Below are positions 1 through 6,615 of a stretch of 6,670 nucleotides of DNA, in pieces. The position numbers were made by a program, and so were the translations under genes. Below the pieces are notes generated by a model. It saw nothing but the letters and a program-made list of their open reading frames with translations, searched no databases and was not told the origin of the DNA. The DNA is from Verrucomicrobia bacterium UBA740. Lineage in GTDB: Bacteria > Verrucomicrobiota > Kiritimatiellia > RFP12 > UBA1067. The stretch is from the NCBI GenBank assembly GCA_002298665.1, contig DBKW01000022.1:1-6670 (forward strand). Reading direction: 5' to 3'. Position 1 is the stretch's first letter. The number at the start of each line of letters is the position of its first letter.

Positions 1-1
1 C

Positions 2-121
2 GCCGCGGCGTTTGTCTGGGGGCATATCAAGGGATTTTTCTGGTTTACGTACACGAAAAAGCGCGTCCGCCGTACGCTTTGCTGCGGCGTTCTCGTCCAC
101 AAAAAGAAGATGAAAGGATGA
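2..121 (+). CDS. C-terminal tail of an unidentified upstream protein (partial)
   Basis: The reading frame is open from the window edge to a TGA at 119-121 and would encode the last 39 residues of a protein that begins outside the window. The peptide contains an aromatic-rich stretch (GHIKGFFWFTY) followed by a Lys/Arg-rich tail ending in KKKMKG. This looks like the end of a membrane-associated protein. All three plus-strand frames are open over most of this stretch. I prefer this frame because its third codon positions are clearly more GC-rich than those of frame 1, as in the genes that follow. The stop lies 6 bases before the next start, and the next gene's ribosome site falls inside its last codons, which fits an operon. 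The tail of a glycosyltransferase or another envelope enzyme is possible, but the fragment is too short to assign. Confidence 0.45.
   Translation, partial: AAAFVWGHIKGFFWFTYTKKRVRRTLCCGVLVHKKKMKG
113..118 (+). promoter_or_regulatory. Ribosome binding site of the FAD oxidoreductase gene
   Basis: AAAGGA lies 9 bases before the ATG at 128. It supports that start over the ATG at 118, which is in another frame and runs only a short way. Confidence 0.6.
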
Positions 122-127
122 CAAACG

Positions 128-1981
128 ATGAAAAAACCGACTAAATGGACGATTTTCGCCGCCGCGTTCGCGGCGCTTGCCGCTCCGGCGGACAACCTCC
201 ATCTCGAGGCGGAAGCCTTCGAGACCTGGGGCGGCTGGGTCAACGACACCCAGTTCATGGACGCGGACCACTCCTCCTATTTGCTGGCGCACGGCCTCGG
301 GAAGCCCGTCGCGAACGCGAAAACAACCTTCGAAATCGCCGCGCCCGGACCCCACACCCTCCTCGTGCGCACCAAAAACTGGACCGCGCCCTGGTCGAAA
401 TCCGCCGCGGGCACGTTCCAGATCAAAGTGGACGGCGTGCTCCAGCCCAAGGTGCTCGGCGCGGAAGGCCAGGGCGAGTGGCTGACGGAAACCGCGGGGG
501 TCGTTCCGCTTTCCAAGGGCGTCCACACCCTGGAACTCGTCGATCTGACCGGCTTTGACGGACGCTGCGATTGGGTGGAAGTCAAGTCCGACATCGCCGC
601 ACCCATTCCCGCCGCGCCGGTCAAAGTCGAGAAGCGCGCGTTCGACCTCGTGGTCGTCGGCGGCGGCATCGCCGGCACCACCGCGGCGATTTCCGCCGCG
701 CGCCTCGGGCTTTCCGTTGCGCTCGTGCAGGACCGCCCCGTCCTCGGCGGCAACAACTCCAGCGAAATTCGCGTCCACCTCGGCGCCTGGCAGAACATGC
801 CGCCCTATCCGCGGCTCGGGGACGTCCTGGCTGAAATCGCCCCCGCGCGCGGCGGAAACGCCCAGCCCAAGGCGATCTACGAGGACGACCGCAAGCTCGC
901 CGTCGTAAAAGCCGAGAAGAACATCTCCCTCTTCCTCAATACGCGCGTGGACGCCGTGTCCACGAACGGCGTCGGCCGCATCCTCTCCGTCTCGGGACGG
1001 GATACCCGCACGGGCAACCGCACCGTCTTTTCGGGACGGTGGTTCGTGGACGCGACCGGCGACGGCACGGTCGGCTATCTCGCCGGCGCCGATTGGCGCG
1101 AGGGACGCGAGGCGAAAAGCGAAACCGGCGAGGCCTGGGCGCCCGAAAAGGCGGATATGCTCACGATGGGCGCGAGCGTGCAGTGGTACGCCGGGACCAC
1201 GAAGGACGGCAAGCCGGTCGCCTTCCCCCAGCAGCCGTGGATGATCCGCTTGACGGACGCCAACGGACACCAGGGCGTGCACGGCGACTGGGACTGGGAA
1301 GCCGGGCTCGGCCGCGAACAGATCGCCGAGGCGGAATACATCCGCGACTATGGCCTGCTCGTCGCCTTCTCCAACTGGGGATATGTGAAGAATCTGGCGT
1401 CCAACCGCACGGAATACGCCAACAAGGAGCTGAAATGGGTCGCCTACAACGCCGGACGGCGCGAATCGCGGCGTTTGATGGGCGACTGGATCCTGAGCGA
1501 AAACGACATCGACGCGCGCACCGTCTTCCCGGACGCGACCTGCGCGGCGACCTGGACGATCGACCTGCACTGGCCGAAATCCGCCAAAGACTCCAAGTTC
1601 GACGGCGAACCCTTCCGGAGCGACTCGCTCAACAAGACCATCTGGCCCATGGCGATTCCCTACCGCTGCTACTATTCGCGCAATGTGCCGAACCTGTTCA
1701 TGGCGGGACGCGACATCTCCGTCACCCACATCGCCCTCGGCACCACCCGCCTCATGCGCACCCACGGCATGATGGGCGAAGTCGTCGGCATGGCCGCGGC
1801 GATTTGCGCGAAACACGGCTGCGACCCGCGCGCGGTCTATACGGACTACCTGGACGAACTCAAAGCCCTCATGACGAAGGGCGTGGGCGACGGCAAGAAG
1901 CATCCGGAACAGCGCTACAACATCCAGGATTCCCTCGACCCGGCGTTCAAGTGGAATAAGCGCAACCATCAACTGCGCTGA
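128..1981 (+). CDS. Secreted FAD-dependent oxidoreductase with N-terminal carbohydrate-binding-like domain
   Basis: The 617-residue protein has three parts. Residues 1-21 are a Sec-type signal peptide: a KK start, an Ala/Phe core and a likely APA cleavage site before D22. No twin-arginine motif is present. Residues 22-156 look like a beta-sandwich of CBM6/CBM35 or golvesin type, opening with LHLEAEAFETWGGW. Residues 170-565 form a FAD_oxidored-type (PF12831) domain. Its marks are the dinucleotide fold VVVGGGIAG at 175-183, LGGNNSSEIR at 207-215 (typical just after the FAD-binding strand), DATGDG at 308-313, RRESRRLMGDWILSENDI at 444-461 and NLFMAGRDIS near 522-531. Relatives are common in polysaccharide-degrading PVC and Bacteroidota genomes and are often labelled 'xanthan lyase' or plain FAD-dependent oxidoreductase; their substrate is generally unknown. 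I infer action on a carbohydrate or glycoconjugate outside the cytoplasm. The family call is firm, the substrate is not. Confidence 0.9.
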   Translation: MKKPTKWTIFAAAFAALAAPADNLHLEAEAFETWGGWVNDTQFMDADHSSYLLAHGLGKPVANAKTTFEIAAPGPHTLLVRTKNWTAPWSKSAAGTFQIKVDGVLQPKVLGAEGQGEWLTETAGVVPLSKGVHTLELVDLTGFDGRCDWVEVKSDIAAPIPAAPVKVEKRAFDLVVVGGGIAGTTAAISAARLGLSVALVQDRPVLGGNNSSEIRVHLGAWQNMPPYPRLGDVLAEIAPARGGNAQPKAIYEDDRKLAVVKAEKNISLFLNTRVDAVSTNGVGRILSVSGRDTRTGNRTVFSGRWFVDATGDGTVGYLAGADWREGREAKSETGEAWAPEKADMLTMGASVQWYAGTTKDGKPVAFPQQPWMIRLTDANGHQGVHGDWDWEAGLGREQIAEAEYIRDYGLLVAFSNWGYVKNLASNRTEYANKELKWVAYNAGRRESRRLMGDWILSENDIDARTVFPDATCAATWTIDLHWPKSAKDSKFDGEPFRSDSLNKTIWPMAIPYRCYYSRNVPNLFMAGRDISVTHIALGTTRLMRTHGMMGEVVGMAAAICAKHGCDPRAVYTDYLDELKALMTKGVGDGKKHPEQRYNIQDSLDPAFKWNKRNHQLR

Positions 1982-1992
1982 TACCCGGCAAC

Positions 1993-3282
1993 ATGCAGAA
2001 GCGAACCGCCATATTTCATCGAATTCACGCGAAACTCGGCGATTTCTGGTGGTATTCGCTTATGCTTTTCTGCGCCTGCCGCGCGGCGGACGCCCTGAAC
2101 GCCTTCATCGGTCTGTGGCTCGTCCCCTCGCGCGTCTCTCCCGCCGAACTCGGTGCGGTTCAGCCCCTGACGCAGTTCTCCACCCTCCTGGCCCTGCCCG
2201 TCTCCGTCTTCGCCCTCGTTTTCGCCCGTGAAGTCGCCGTTCTCGCGTCCAAGAAGGAATTCGGACGGCTCAAATCCCTTTTGCGCGGCGTTTTCTGGGC
2301 GACGGGCGTCTTCCTTGTGGTGGCGCTGGGGGTTTCGCGTCTGTTCCTGCCGGTCTTCCTCAGGCAAATCCGCATCGCCGAAGGTTCGCTCGGGCTGGTG
2401 ATTCTGGCCTCGGCCTTCCTCGGCGCGGCCGCCCCCGTCTACACGAACGCCCTGCAGGGACTCAAACGCTTCAAGGAACTCTCCCTCGTCAATCTCGTGG
2501 GGGCCCCCTTGCGCCTGACCGTCCTTCTGGTCGCCATGCCTTTTCGTGCGCTTTCCGGCTACTTTCTGGCACAGTGCGCCGCGCCCGCCTTCCAGATCTT
2601 CGCCAGCGTCTTCGGCTTGCGCCGCGAATTGCGCCACCCGGCCGAACCGTATTGGACGCGCCCCGCCCTCAAGCGCTTTAGCCGTCTCCTGCTGGCCGTC
2701 GGCGCCCTGTATGCGGCGGCCTCCGCGGCGGGTTTCATCGAACAGTTCATCATCCGCCAACGTCTGCCGGACGTGGAGTCCGCCGCCTATTACATGACCT
2801 CGCGTTTTGCGGATATCGCGAGCTTCTTCTCCTGCACCCTGGGCGTCACGCTCTTCCCCTTTACGGCCGAATCCGCCGCGCAGGGACGCGCCACGAAACC
2901 CCTCGTCCTGAAAGCCGCCGGCGCCACGTTCGCGGTTTCCGCCCTGCTGGCCCTCGTCTTTGCTTTCGCCGGTGCCCCCATCCTGCGCCTGCTGCCCCAC
3001 GGCGACCTCTACGCACCCTACGCCCCCGTCATCCCCGGACTCGTCGCCCTCGCCTTCCTGAACGCCGTCCTCGGCTTCCACATCAACACCGAGATTGCCG
3101 CCGGACGTTTCGCCTTTTTGAAGTGGTACATTCCCGCCAATCTGCTCTACGCCGCGGCGCTTTACCTTTGGCCGCAAGGGACCCCCCTTTCGGCGGACTC
3201 CCTCCCCGCCATCCTCGGCTGGCTCCTCGCCGGCGCCGCGATCCGTTTCGCCTTTACCGTGCGCGACCTCGTGCGCCAATAA
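1993..3282 (+). CDS. MOP-superfamily (Wzx/MATE-like) polysaccharide flippase candidate
   Basis: This 429-residue protein is very hydrophobic, with about 12 likely membrane spans. Approximate positions are 18-40, 60-80, 98-122, 133-153, 163-183, 186-208, 230-250, 272-290, 305-327, 343-363, 372-392 and 402-422. Short basic loops such as KKEFGRLKS and RRELRHP lie between them. Length, span number and the pattern of an oligosaccharide or lipid-linked sugar translocase (for example QGLKRFKELSLVNLVGAPLR in the middle) fit the polysaccharide biosynthesis / MATE superfamily. Such proteins flip lipid-linked glycan units across the inner membrane. The ATG is 11 bases after the preceding stop and has no clear Shine-Dalgarno sequence, so it may depend on translational coupling. 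The next ATG (2062) would remove most of the first span and also lacks a ribosome site. No glycosyltransferase is visible in the window to name the cargo. A multidrug-type MATE exporter cannot be excluded. Confidence 0.75.
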   Translation: MQKRTAIFHRIHAKLGDFWWYSLMLFCACRAADALNAFIGLWLVPSRVSPAELGAVQPLTQFSTLLALPVSVFALVFAREVAVLASKKEFGRLKSLLRGVFWATGVFLVVALGVSRLFLPVFLRQIRIAEGSLGLVILASAFLGAAAPVYTNALQGLKRFKELSLVNLVGAPLRLTVLLVAMPFRALSGYFLAQCAAPAFQIFASVFGLRRELRHPAEPYWTRPALKRFSRLLLAVGALYAAASAAGFIEQFIIRQRLPDVESAAYYMTSRFADIASFFSCTLGVTLFPFTAESAAQGRATKPLVLKAAGATFAVSALLALVFAFAGAPILRLLPHGDLYAPYAPVIPGLVALAFLNAVLGFHINTEIAAGRFAFLKWYIPANLLYAAALYLWPQGTPLSADSLPAILGWLLAGAAIRFAFTVRDLVRQ

Positions 3283-3290
3283 ACCAAAAC

Positions 3291-4073
3291 CTACCGGGAC
3301 GTCTCGGGCAGCGCCTCCGGAACCGCCGACCGCAGCAAAAGTGACGGATCGTCGCGTATTTCCGCCGAAAACTCCCGCAGACTGCCGCTCGCGGACTCCA
3401 AATCGCCCAGAATGCGGCCGATGCGCCCCCGTTCGTCCGACAGAAACGCGTTGAGACTGTCCAGCACCGCGGCGGAATTGCCCACGACGGACGAGAGATT
3501 CGTCCAGAACCCCACGAAATCCATGTGGTCGATCTGGTTCATGACGCGCGTGGCCGAATCGGAAAAGCTCTCCAGCATGGACGGGGCCGGCGGAATGCAC
3601 AGCGTCCGCGGCTTCCACGAGAGTTCCGACGCCGCCACCGGCGTCTTGGGGAAGTTGATCTCGATGCGCGAAAGCCCCGTAATCCCGCTCGCCGTGACCG
3701 TCGCCCGCAACCCCTGCTGGACGAGCCGCGCGAACAGCCCCTCCGGATCGCCCGAATCGGGGCCGGAAAACATGCGGCGGTCGAGCCCGAGGCAGATCAG
3801 GATCTTCAGGCGGTCTTCCGGCGAAGCTTCGGGATAGGTGCCGCCGATGAACGAAATGCTCTTCACCGTCCCCACCTTCACGCCGCGGAAGTTCACCTCG
3901 CTCCCGACGCTCAAACCCGAAACCGGGAGGTCCGAATACGTCTCGGCGGCGAATTCGTTCCGCCGGTTGCCGGCGCCCCCGACGTAAATGAGCGTGGCGA
4001 CCAGCGCACAGGCCCCCAGGACAAGCGCGAAACCCGCGCGTGCATACCCCGTCTTGTTCGTTTCGCTAGCCAT
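3291..4073 (-). CDS. mlaD: MlaD-type MCE-domain protein of a lipid ABC transporter
   Basis: The 260-residue protein is anchored by one N-terminal span (about 12-32) and faces the periplasm. A single MCE domain covers about 42-142. Its marks are SGLSVGSEVNFRGVKVGTV at 52-70 and a later strand set ending in GLRATVTASGITGLSRIEI near 121-139. MCE domains form hexameric rings that let lipid pass between inner-membrane permease and outer envelope. After a proline-rich break (IPPAPS, 160-165), residues 166-242 look largely helical, longer than in E. coli MlaD (about 183 residues in all). This suggests a helical extension toward the outer membrane. The start is well supported: GGAGGA lies 5 bases upstream, and the gene overlaps the end of the ATPase gene by 8 bases. 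It is the last gene of the minus-strand operon. Whether the system imports or exports lipid cannot be read from the sequence. Confidence 0.9.
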   Translation of the reverse strand: MASETNKTGYARAGFALVLGACALVATLIYVGGAGNRRNEFAAETYSDLPVSGLSVGSEVNFRGVKVGTVKSISFIGGTYPEASPEDRLKILICLGLDRRMFSGPDSGDPEGLFARLVQQGLRATVTASGITGLSRIEINFPKTPVAASELSWKPRTLCIPPAPSMLESFSDSATRVMNQIDHMDFVGFWTNLSSVVGNSAAVLDSLNAFLSDERGRIGRILGDLESASGSLREFSAEIRDDPSLLLRSAVPEALPETSR

Positions 4074-4818
4074 GGATTTCCTCCCCTCCGTTCAAGAAAC
4101 GCCGCGTGAAAAGGTCCGTCGATTCCGTGCGCAGCTTCCGCGGATCCCCCAGCGCCACAAGCCCCTGCCGCGCCTTGTCGAACATCGCGCACCGGTCGCC
4201 TATGCGAAAGAGGCTCGCCAGCTCGTGCGTCACGATGACGAATGTCGCCCCCTTCTCCCGGCGCAGGCGCAAAATCAGCTGGTCGAGCGCGAACGCGGTT
4301 ATCGGATCCAGCCCCGCGCTCGGTTCGTCCAGAAAGAGAATTTCCGGGTCCAGCGCCAGCGCCCGGGCGATGGCGACGCGCTTGCGCATCCCGCCCGAGA
4401 TTTCCGCCGGCATCTTGTCCGCCGCGTCCGCCAGTTCGACTTCCGCCAAAAGGCCCCGGGCGCGCGCCTCCCGCTCCTTGCGCGCCAGGCGCAGAAAGGA
4501 CTCCATCGGCAGCATGACGTTCTCCAGGCACGTCATGGACCCGAACAGTGCGCCGCTCTGGTACATGACCCCGATGCGCCGGTAGAGCGCCGCGGCGGTC
4601 TGGGGTGTCCATTCCGAACCGCATACCGCGAGGCGTCCGCCCAGCACGGGGTTGAGCCCGATCATGTGCTTCAGGACCGTCGACTTGCCGCACCCCGAGC
4701 CGCCGAGCAGGATGAAGATTTCGCCGCGCTGGATGGAGAAGGTCAAATCCCGCAGAATGACGTTCCCGGGATACCCCGCGTCCACGTGCGCCAGCTCGAT
4801 AACCGTCTCCGCGCCCAT
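4066..4818 (-). CDS. mlaF: MlaF-type ABC transporter ATP-binding protein
   Basis: This 250-residue cytoplasmic ATPase powers the MlaE-type permease encoded just before it. All nucleotide-binding motifs are intact: Walker A GGSGCGKST at 39-47, Q-loop Q87 in VMYQSGALF, signature SGGMRKR at 141-147, Walker B ILFLDEP at 160-166 and the switch histidine H198 in VTHEL. The sequence around the Q-loop (YQSGALFGSMTCLENV) and the SGGM-RKR form of the signature are typical of the Mla/Mkl branch of ABC proteins rather than of sugar or metal importers. Length matches the family. The ATG comes 3 bases after the permease stop, with only a G-rich, poorly matching ribosome site, so its translation is probably coupled to that of the permease. 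Confidence 0.95.
   Translation of the reverse strand: MGAETVIELAHVDAGYPGNVILRDLTFSIQRGEIFILLGGSGCGKSTVLKHMIGLNPVLGGRLAVCGSEWTPQTAAALYRRIGVMYQSGALFGSMTCLENVMLPMESFLRLARKEREARARGLLAEVELADAADKMPAEISGGMRKRVAIARALALDPEILFLDEPSAGLDPITAFALDQLILRLRREKGATFVIVTHELASLFRIGDRCAMFDKARQGLVALGDPRKLRTESTDLFTRRFLNGGEEIHG
4079..4084 (-). promoter_or_regulatory. Ribosome binding site of the MCE protein gene
   Basis: On the minus strand GGAGGA stands 5 bases before the ATG at 4073 and lies inside the end of the ATPase gene. It fixes the start and shows that this gene has its own strong initiation signal despite the 8-base overlap. Confidence 0.75.
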
Positions 4819-4821
4819 CGC

Positions 4822-5616
4822 CTACACCCCCCACACGTAGCAGACGACCGCGAAAAGCCCGTCCGCGACGGCGATCGCGACGATGCTGCCCACGACCGCC
4901 GCGGTGGCCGCCTCGCCCACGCCATCCGCCGTCGTCCGCGTGCGCAGCCCCGCCCCGCAACCGACGAGCCCGATGAGAAGGCCGAAGAAACACGCTTTGC
5001 CGAGCCCGAAAACGACCGGGAAAAGCGTCGCCGCGTCGCTCGCCCGGTTCCAGAAGACCACATTCGGCACGTTCATCGGCCCCAGCACGAGCGCCCCGCC
5101 CACGAGCCCGGCCAGCTCCGCCAGCACCGTCAATATCGGCATGGCCAGAATCGCCGCCAGCACGCGCGGCGCCACGAGAAACCGCACGGGCGGCAGCCCC
5201 ATCGTCGTCAGCGCGTCCAGCTCCTCGTCCACCTTCATCGTCCCGATCTCCGCGGCGAACGCGCTCCCCGACCGCCCCGCCAGCACGATCGCCGTCACGA
5301 GCGGACCCAGCTCCCGGAAAAGCGCGATCGTCAGCAAGTCCGCCACATAGACCTCCGCCCCGAACGTGCGCAGCGCCGCGGCGCTTTCGAAGGCGAGAAT
5401 CACCCCGAGCAGAAACCCGATCCCGACCGTCACCGGCAGCCCGTCGAACGCCGCGCGCGCAAACGTCCGCACGCCGTCCCGGAAGCGGAACTGCCGCGGA
5501 TGCACCAGAAGGAGGACGAAGTCCGCAAACGCCTCCCCGAGGAACGCCAAACGCTCCTCGCACGCCGCCACGCGCCGAAAGAACCCGCGCCCTATTCCCT
5601 CGAAGGGATTGCGCAT
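4822..5616 (-). CDS. mlaE: MlaE-type lipid ABC transporter permease
   Basis: The 264-residue inner-membrane permease belongs to the MlaE family (PF02405). The family hallmark is complete: RELGPLVTAIVLAGRSGSAF at 101-120, AAEIGTMKVDEELDALTTMG at 121-140 and LVAPRVLAAILAMP at 147-160. An amphipathic N-terminal segment is followed by about five hydrophobic spans, near 60-80, 100-117, 150-180, 196-220 and 237-262. The frame stays open far upstream, but that part is a low-complexity Arg/Gly/Ala shadow of the lipoprotein gene. The true start is the ATG at 5616, which has AAGGAG 8 bases before it and gives the normal family length. It overlaps the end of the lipoprotein gene by 25 bases. With the ATPase and the MCE protein it should form the core transport complex; MlaB (STAS protein) and MlaC are not encoded here. 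Confidence 0.95.
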   Translation of the reverse strand: MRNPFEGIGRGFFRRVAACEERLAFLGEAFADFVLLLVHPRQFRFRDGVRTFARAAFDGLPVTVGIGFLLGVILAFESAAALRTFGAEVYVADLLTIALFRELGPLVTAIVLAGRSGSAFAAEIGTMKVDEELDALTTMGLPPVRFLVAPRVLAAILAMPILTVLAELAGLVGGALVLGPMNVPNVVFWNRASDAATLFPVVFGLGKACFFGLLIGLVGCGAGLRTRTTADGVGEAATAAVVGSIVAIAVADGLFAVVCYVWGV

Positions 5617-6182
5617 GCGCCCAACTCCTTCAGCGCGCCCGTCAGCGCCTGCGCGTAGGCGGACGAAAACGCCGCCGTGAAATTCCCGTCCGCCGGGACG
5701 GACGCCGACCCGCGCGCCGTCCGCACGAACCGCCGGTCCGCGAGGAGCGTCGCCTCGAGCGCGACCTGCGCGCGCACCGTCCCCGCCTGCGTGCAATCGA
5801 GCGCCAGAATGTCCACTTCGATCTCCAGTGTAGCGTCCGCCCGCGCGGACGAACCCTCTAGCAGGACCTCGCGCGCCAGCCCGCTCGCCCGCACAATCTC
5901 CCGCGTCGGCAGCCGCAACAGCGCCCCCGGCGTGGCCGCGAAAACGTTCCGCCCGTCCAGCGCGAGCGTCCCGTCCGCCCGCCGCACCGCGAGCCGCTGC
6001 CCGTCGTACGGCGCCGAGACCGCAAGACGCGCCACGCGCACCGACCCCCAGACCGGACGCGCCGCCGCCGCGGGCACGGTCCCCGGCGCCTCGACCAGCC
6101 ACCGGCGCGGCTCCGGCGCACGCCCCCCGAGGCACCCCGCCAGAACAAGTCCGCACGCGACGAACAAAACCGCCTGCCGCAT
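5592..6182 (-). CDS. ABC-type transport auxiliary lipoprotein (PqiC/LinN-like)
   Basis: The 196-residue product begins with a lipoprotein signal, MRQAVLFVACGLVLAGC. The lipobox is LAGC with the modified cysteine at position 17. The residue after Cys is Leu rather than Asp, which by the E. coli sorting rule favours the outer membrane. The mature part reads like the ABC_trans_aux family (PF03886). It has a WLVEAP opening strand, a VRVARLAVSAPYDGQRLAVRR segment near 48-68 (the family's 'yDg-qrlvyR'-like region), and a C-terminal helix rich in Ala after AFSSAYAQAL. Members pair with MCE proteins (PqiC with PqiB; LinN in the LinKLMN system) and probably dock the MCE assembly at the outer membrane. 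It starts 11 bases after the superoxide reductase stop, with a moderate GAGG-type ribosome site. Function is assigned as much by position as by sequence. The frame stays open to 6533, but that extension has no signal peptide and overlaps the superoxide reductase gene. Confidence 0.8.
   Translation of the reverse strand: MRQAVLFVACGLVLAGCLGGRAPEPRRWLVEAPGTVPAAAARPVWGSVRVARLAVSAPYDGQRLAVRRADGTLALDGRNVFAATPGALLRLPTREIVRASGLAREVLLEGSSARADATLEIEVDILALDCTQAGTVRAQVALEATLLADRRFVRTARGSASVPADGNFTAAFSSAYAQALTGALKELGACAIPSRE
5625..5630 (-). promoter_or_regulatory. Ribosome binding site that sets the permease start
   Basis: AAGGAG on the minus strand lies 8 bases before the ATG at 5616 and within the coding part of the lipoprotein gene. 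It settles the permease start, because the open frame itself extends about 540 bases further upstream. Confidence 0.8.
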
Positions 6183-6193
6183 GAAACCGCCTC

Positions 6194-6562
6194 TCACGCC
6201 CCGAGCGTCACCGGATGCTCGGACGTCCACAGTCCGTGCAGATTGCAGTAGGCCGTCGCGTACAGCGTGCCCGGACGCGCAATGGCGATCGTCGCGGAAA
6301 ACGTCGGTGTCGTCCGCACCGTCTCGCCATGCGCCGCGAAATCGGTCCGCGCGACTTCCACCGCCGCGGACGTGCCTTCCGGAATGAAGTAGAGCGCCGC
6401 CCAGGCGATATGGTGCCCAGGTTCGTTCGGATGCGGAATCTCGCGTCCGACCGCGACCGTCACCACAAAGGGCGCGCCCGCGTGCACCTGGCCCGGACAC
6501 TCGATCACCGGCACGTGTTTCTCGGCCTTCCAATCCGCCGTCTTGATGTATTCGCCTATCAT
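6194..6562 (-). CDS. sor: Class II superoxide reductase (neelaredoxin type)
   Basis: This 122-residue cytoplasmic enzyme reduces superoxide to hydrogen peroxide at a mononuclear iron centre. All expected iron ligands are present: H16 in EKHVP (with E14 and K15, which act near the open iron site in this family), H44 in HPN, H50 in the following HHI, then C106 and H109 in CNLHG. The short N-terminal desulforedoxin domain of class I enzymes is absent, so only the catalytic iron is expected. The length and ligand spacing match the archaeal and anaerobe class II enzymes. It is the first gene of the minus-strand operon, directly behind the promoter, with AGGAGGG 4 bases before its ATG. Such enzymes are typical of anaerobes and take electrons from rubredoxin, which is not encoded in this window. 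Confidence 0.95.
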   Translation of the reverse strand: MIGEYIKTADWKAEKHVPVIECPGQVHAGAPFVVTVAVGREIPHPNEPGHHIAWAALYFIPEGTSAAVEVARTDFAAHGETVRTTPTFSATIAIARPGTLYATAYCNLHGLWTSEHPVTLGA

Positions 6563-6566
6563 TCTA

Positions 6567-6573
6567 CCCTCCT
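6567..6573 (-). promoter_or_regulatory. Strong ribosome binding site of the superoxide reductase gene
   Basis: AGGAGGG on the minus strand is followed by TAGA and then the ATG at 6562. It is the closest match to the anti-Shine-Dalgarno sequence in the window and predicts high translation of the first gene. Confidence 0.85.
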
Positions 6574-6606
6574 TGTTCTTGTCTGGACTATTTATCTTAC
6601 GCCACC

Positions 6607-6615
6607 ATTATACCA
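6607..6615 (-). promoter_or_regulatory. Extended -10 promoter for the superoxide reductase-Mla operon
   Basis: On the minus strand TGGTATAAT combines a perfect -10 hexamer (6607-6612) with the TGn extension. No hexamer resembling TTGACA is found at 16-18 bases upstream (best 2 of 6 matches), which is normal for extended -10 promoters. Transcription would start near 6600, giving a leader of roughly 38 bases that includes the strong ribosome site. The stretch is clearly more AT-rich than the surrounding genes. Confidence 0.65.

Noticed and set aside
1039..1959. 306-residue plus-strand open frame inside the oxidoreductase gene
   Set aside because: It is an Arg-rich out-of-frame reading of a gene whose in-frame product has clear FAD motifs to its end.
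3294..3307. Palindrome at the convergent junction considered as a terminator
   Set aside because: The stem is about 5 pairs including a G-U pair and has no T-run on either side.
1969..3618. 549-residue open frame on the minus strand opposite the flippase gene
   Set aside because: The peptide is Gly/Arg/Glu-rich with no domain or signal. It is antisense to a convincing membrane protein and is explained by GC-rich codon bias keeping the opposite frame open.
3911..5658. Two open frames of about 550 residues, one on each strand, across the Mla genes
   Set aside because: Both are low-complexity Arg/Ala/Gly/Pro or His/Arg/Gln-rich and cut across three genes with full family motifs. They are shadows of GC-rich coding sequence.
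5617..6156. N-terminal extension of the permease frame beyond 5616
   Set aside because: The extra 180 residues are Arg/Gly/Ala-rich and overlap the lipoprotein gene. The ATG at 5616 has a proper ribosome site and gives the family length.
6183..6533. N-terminal extension of the lipoprotein frame
   Set aside because: It overlaps the superoxide reductase gene and would bury the lipobox in the middle of the protein.
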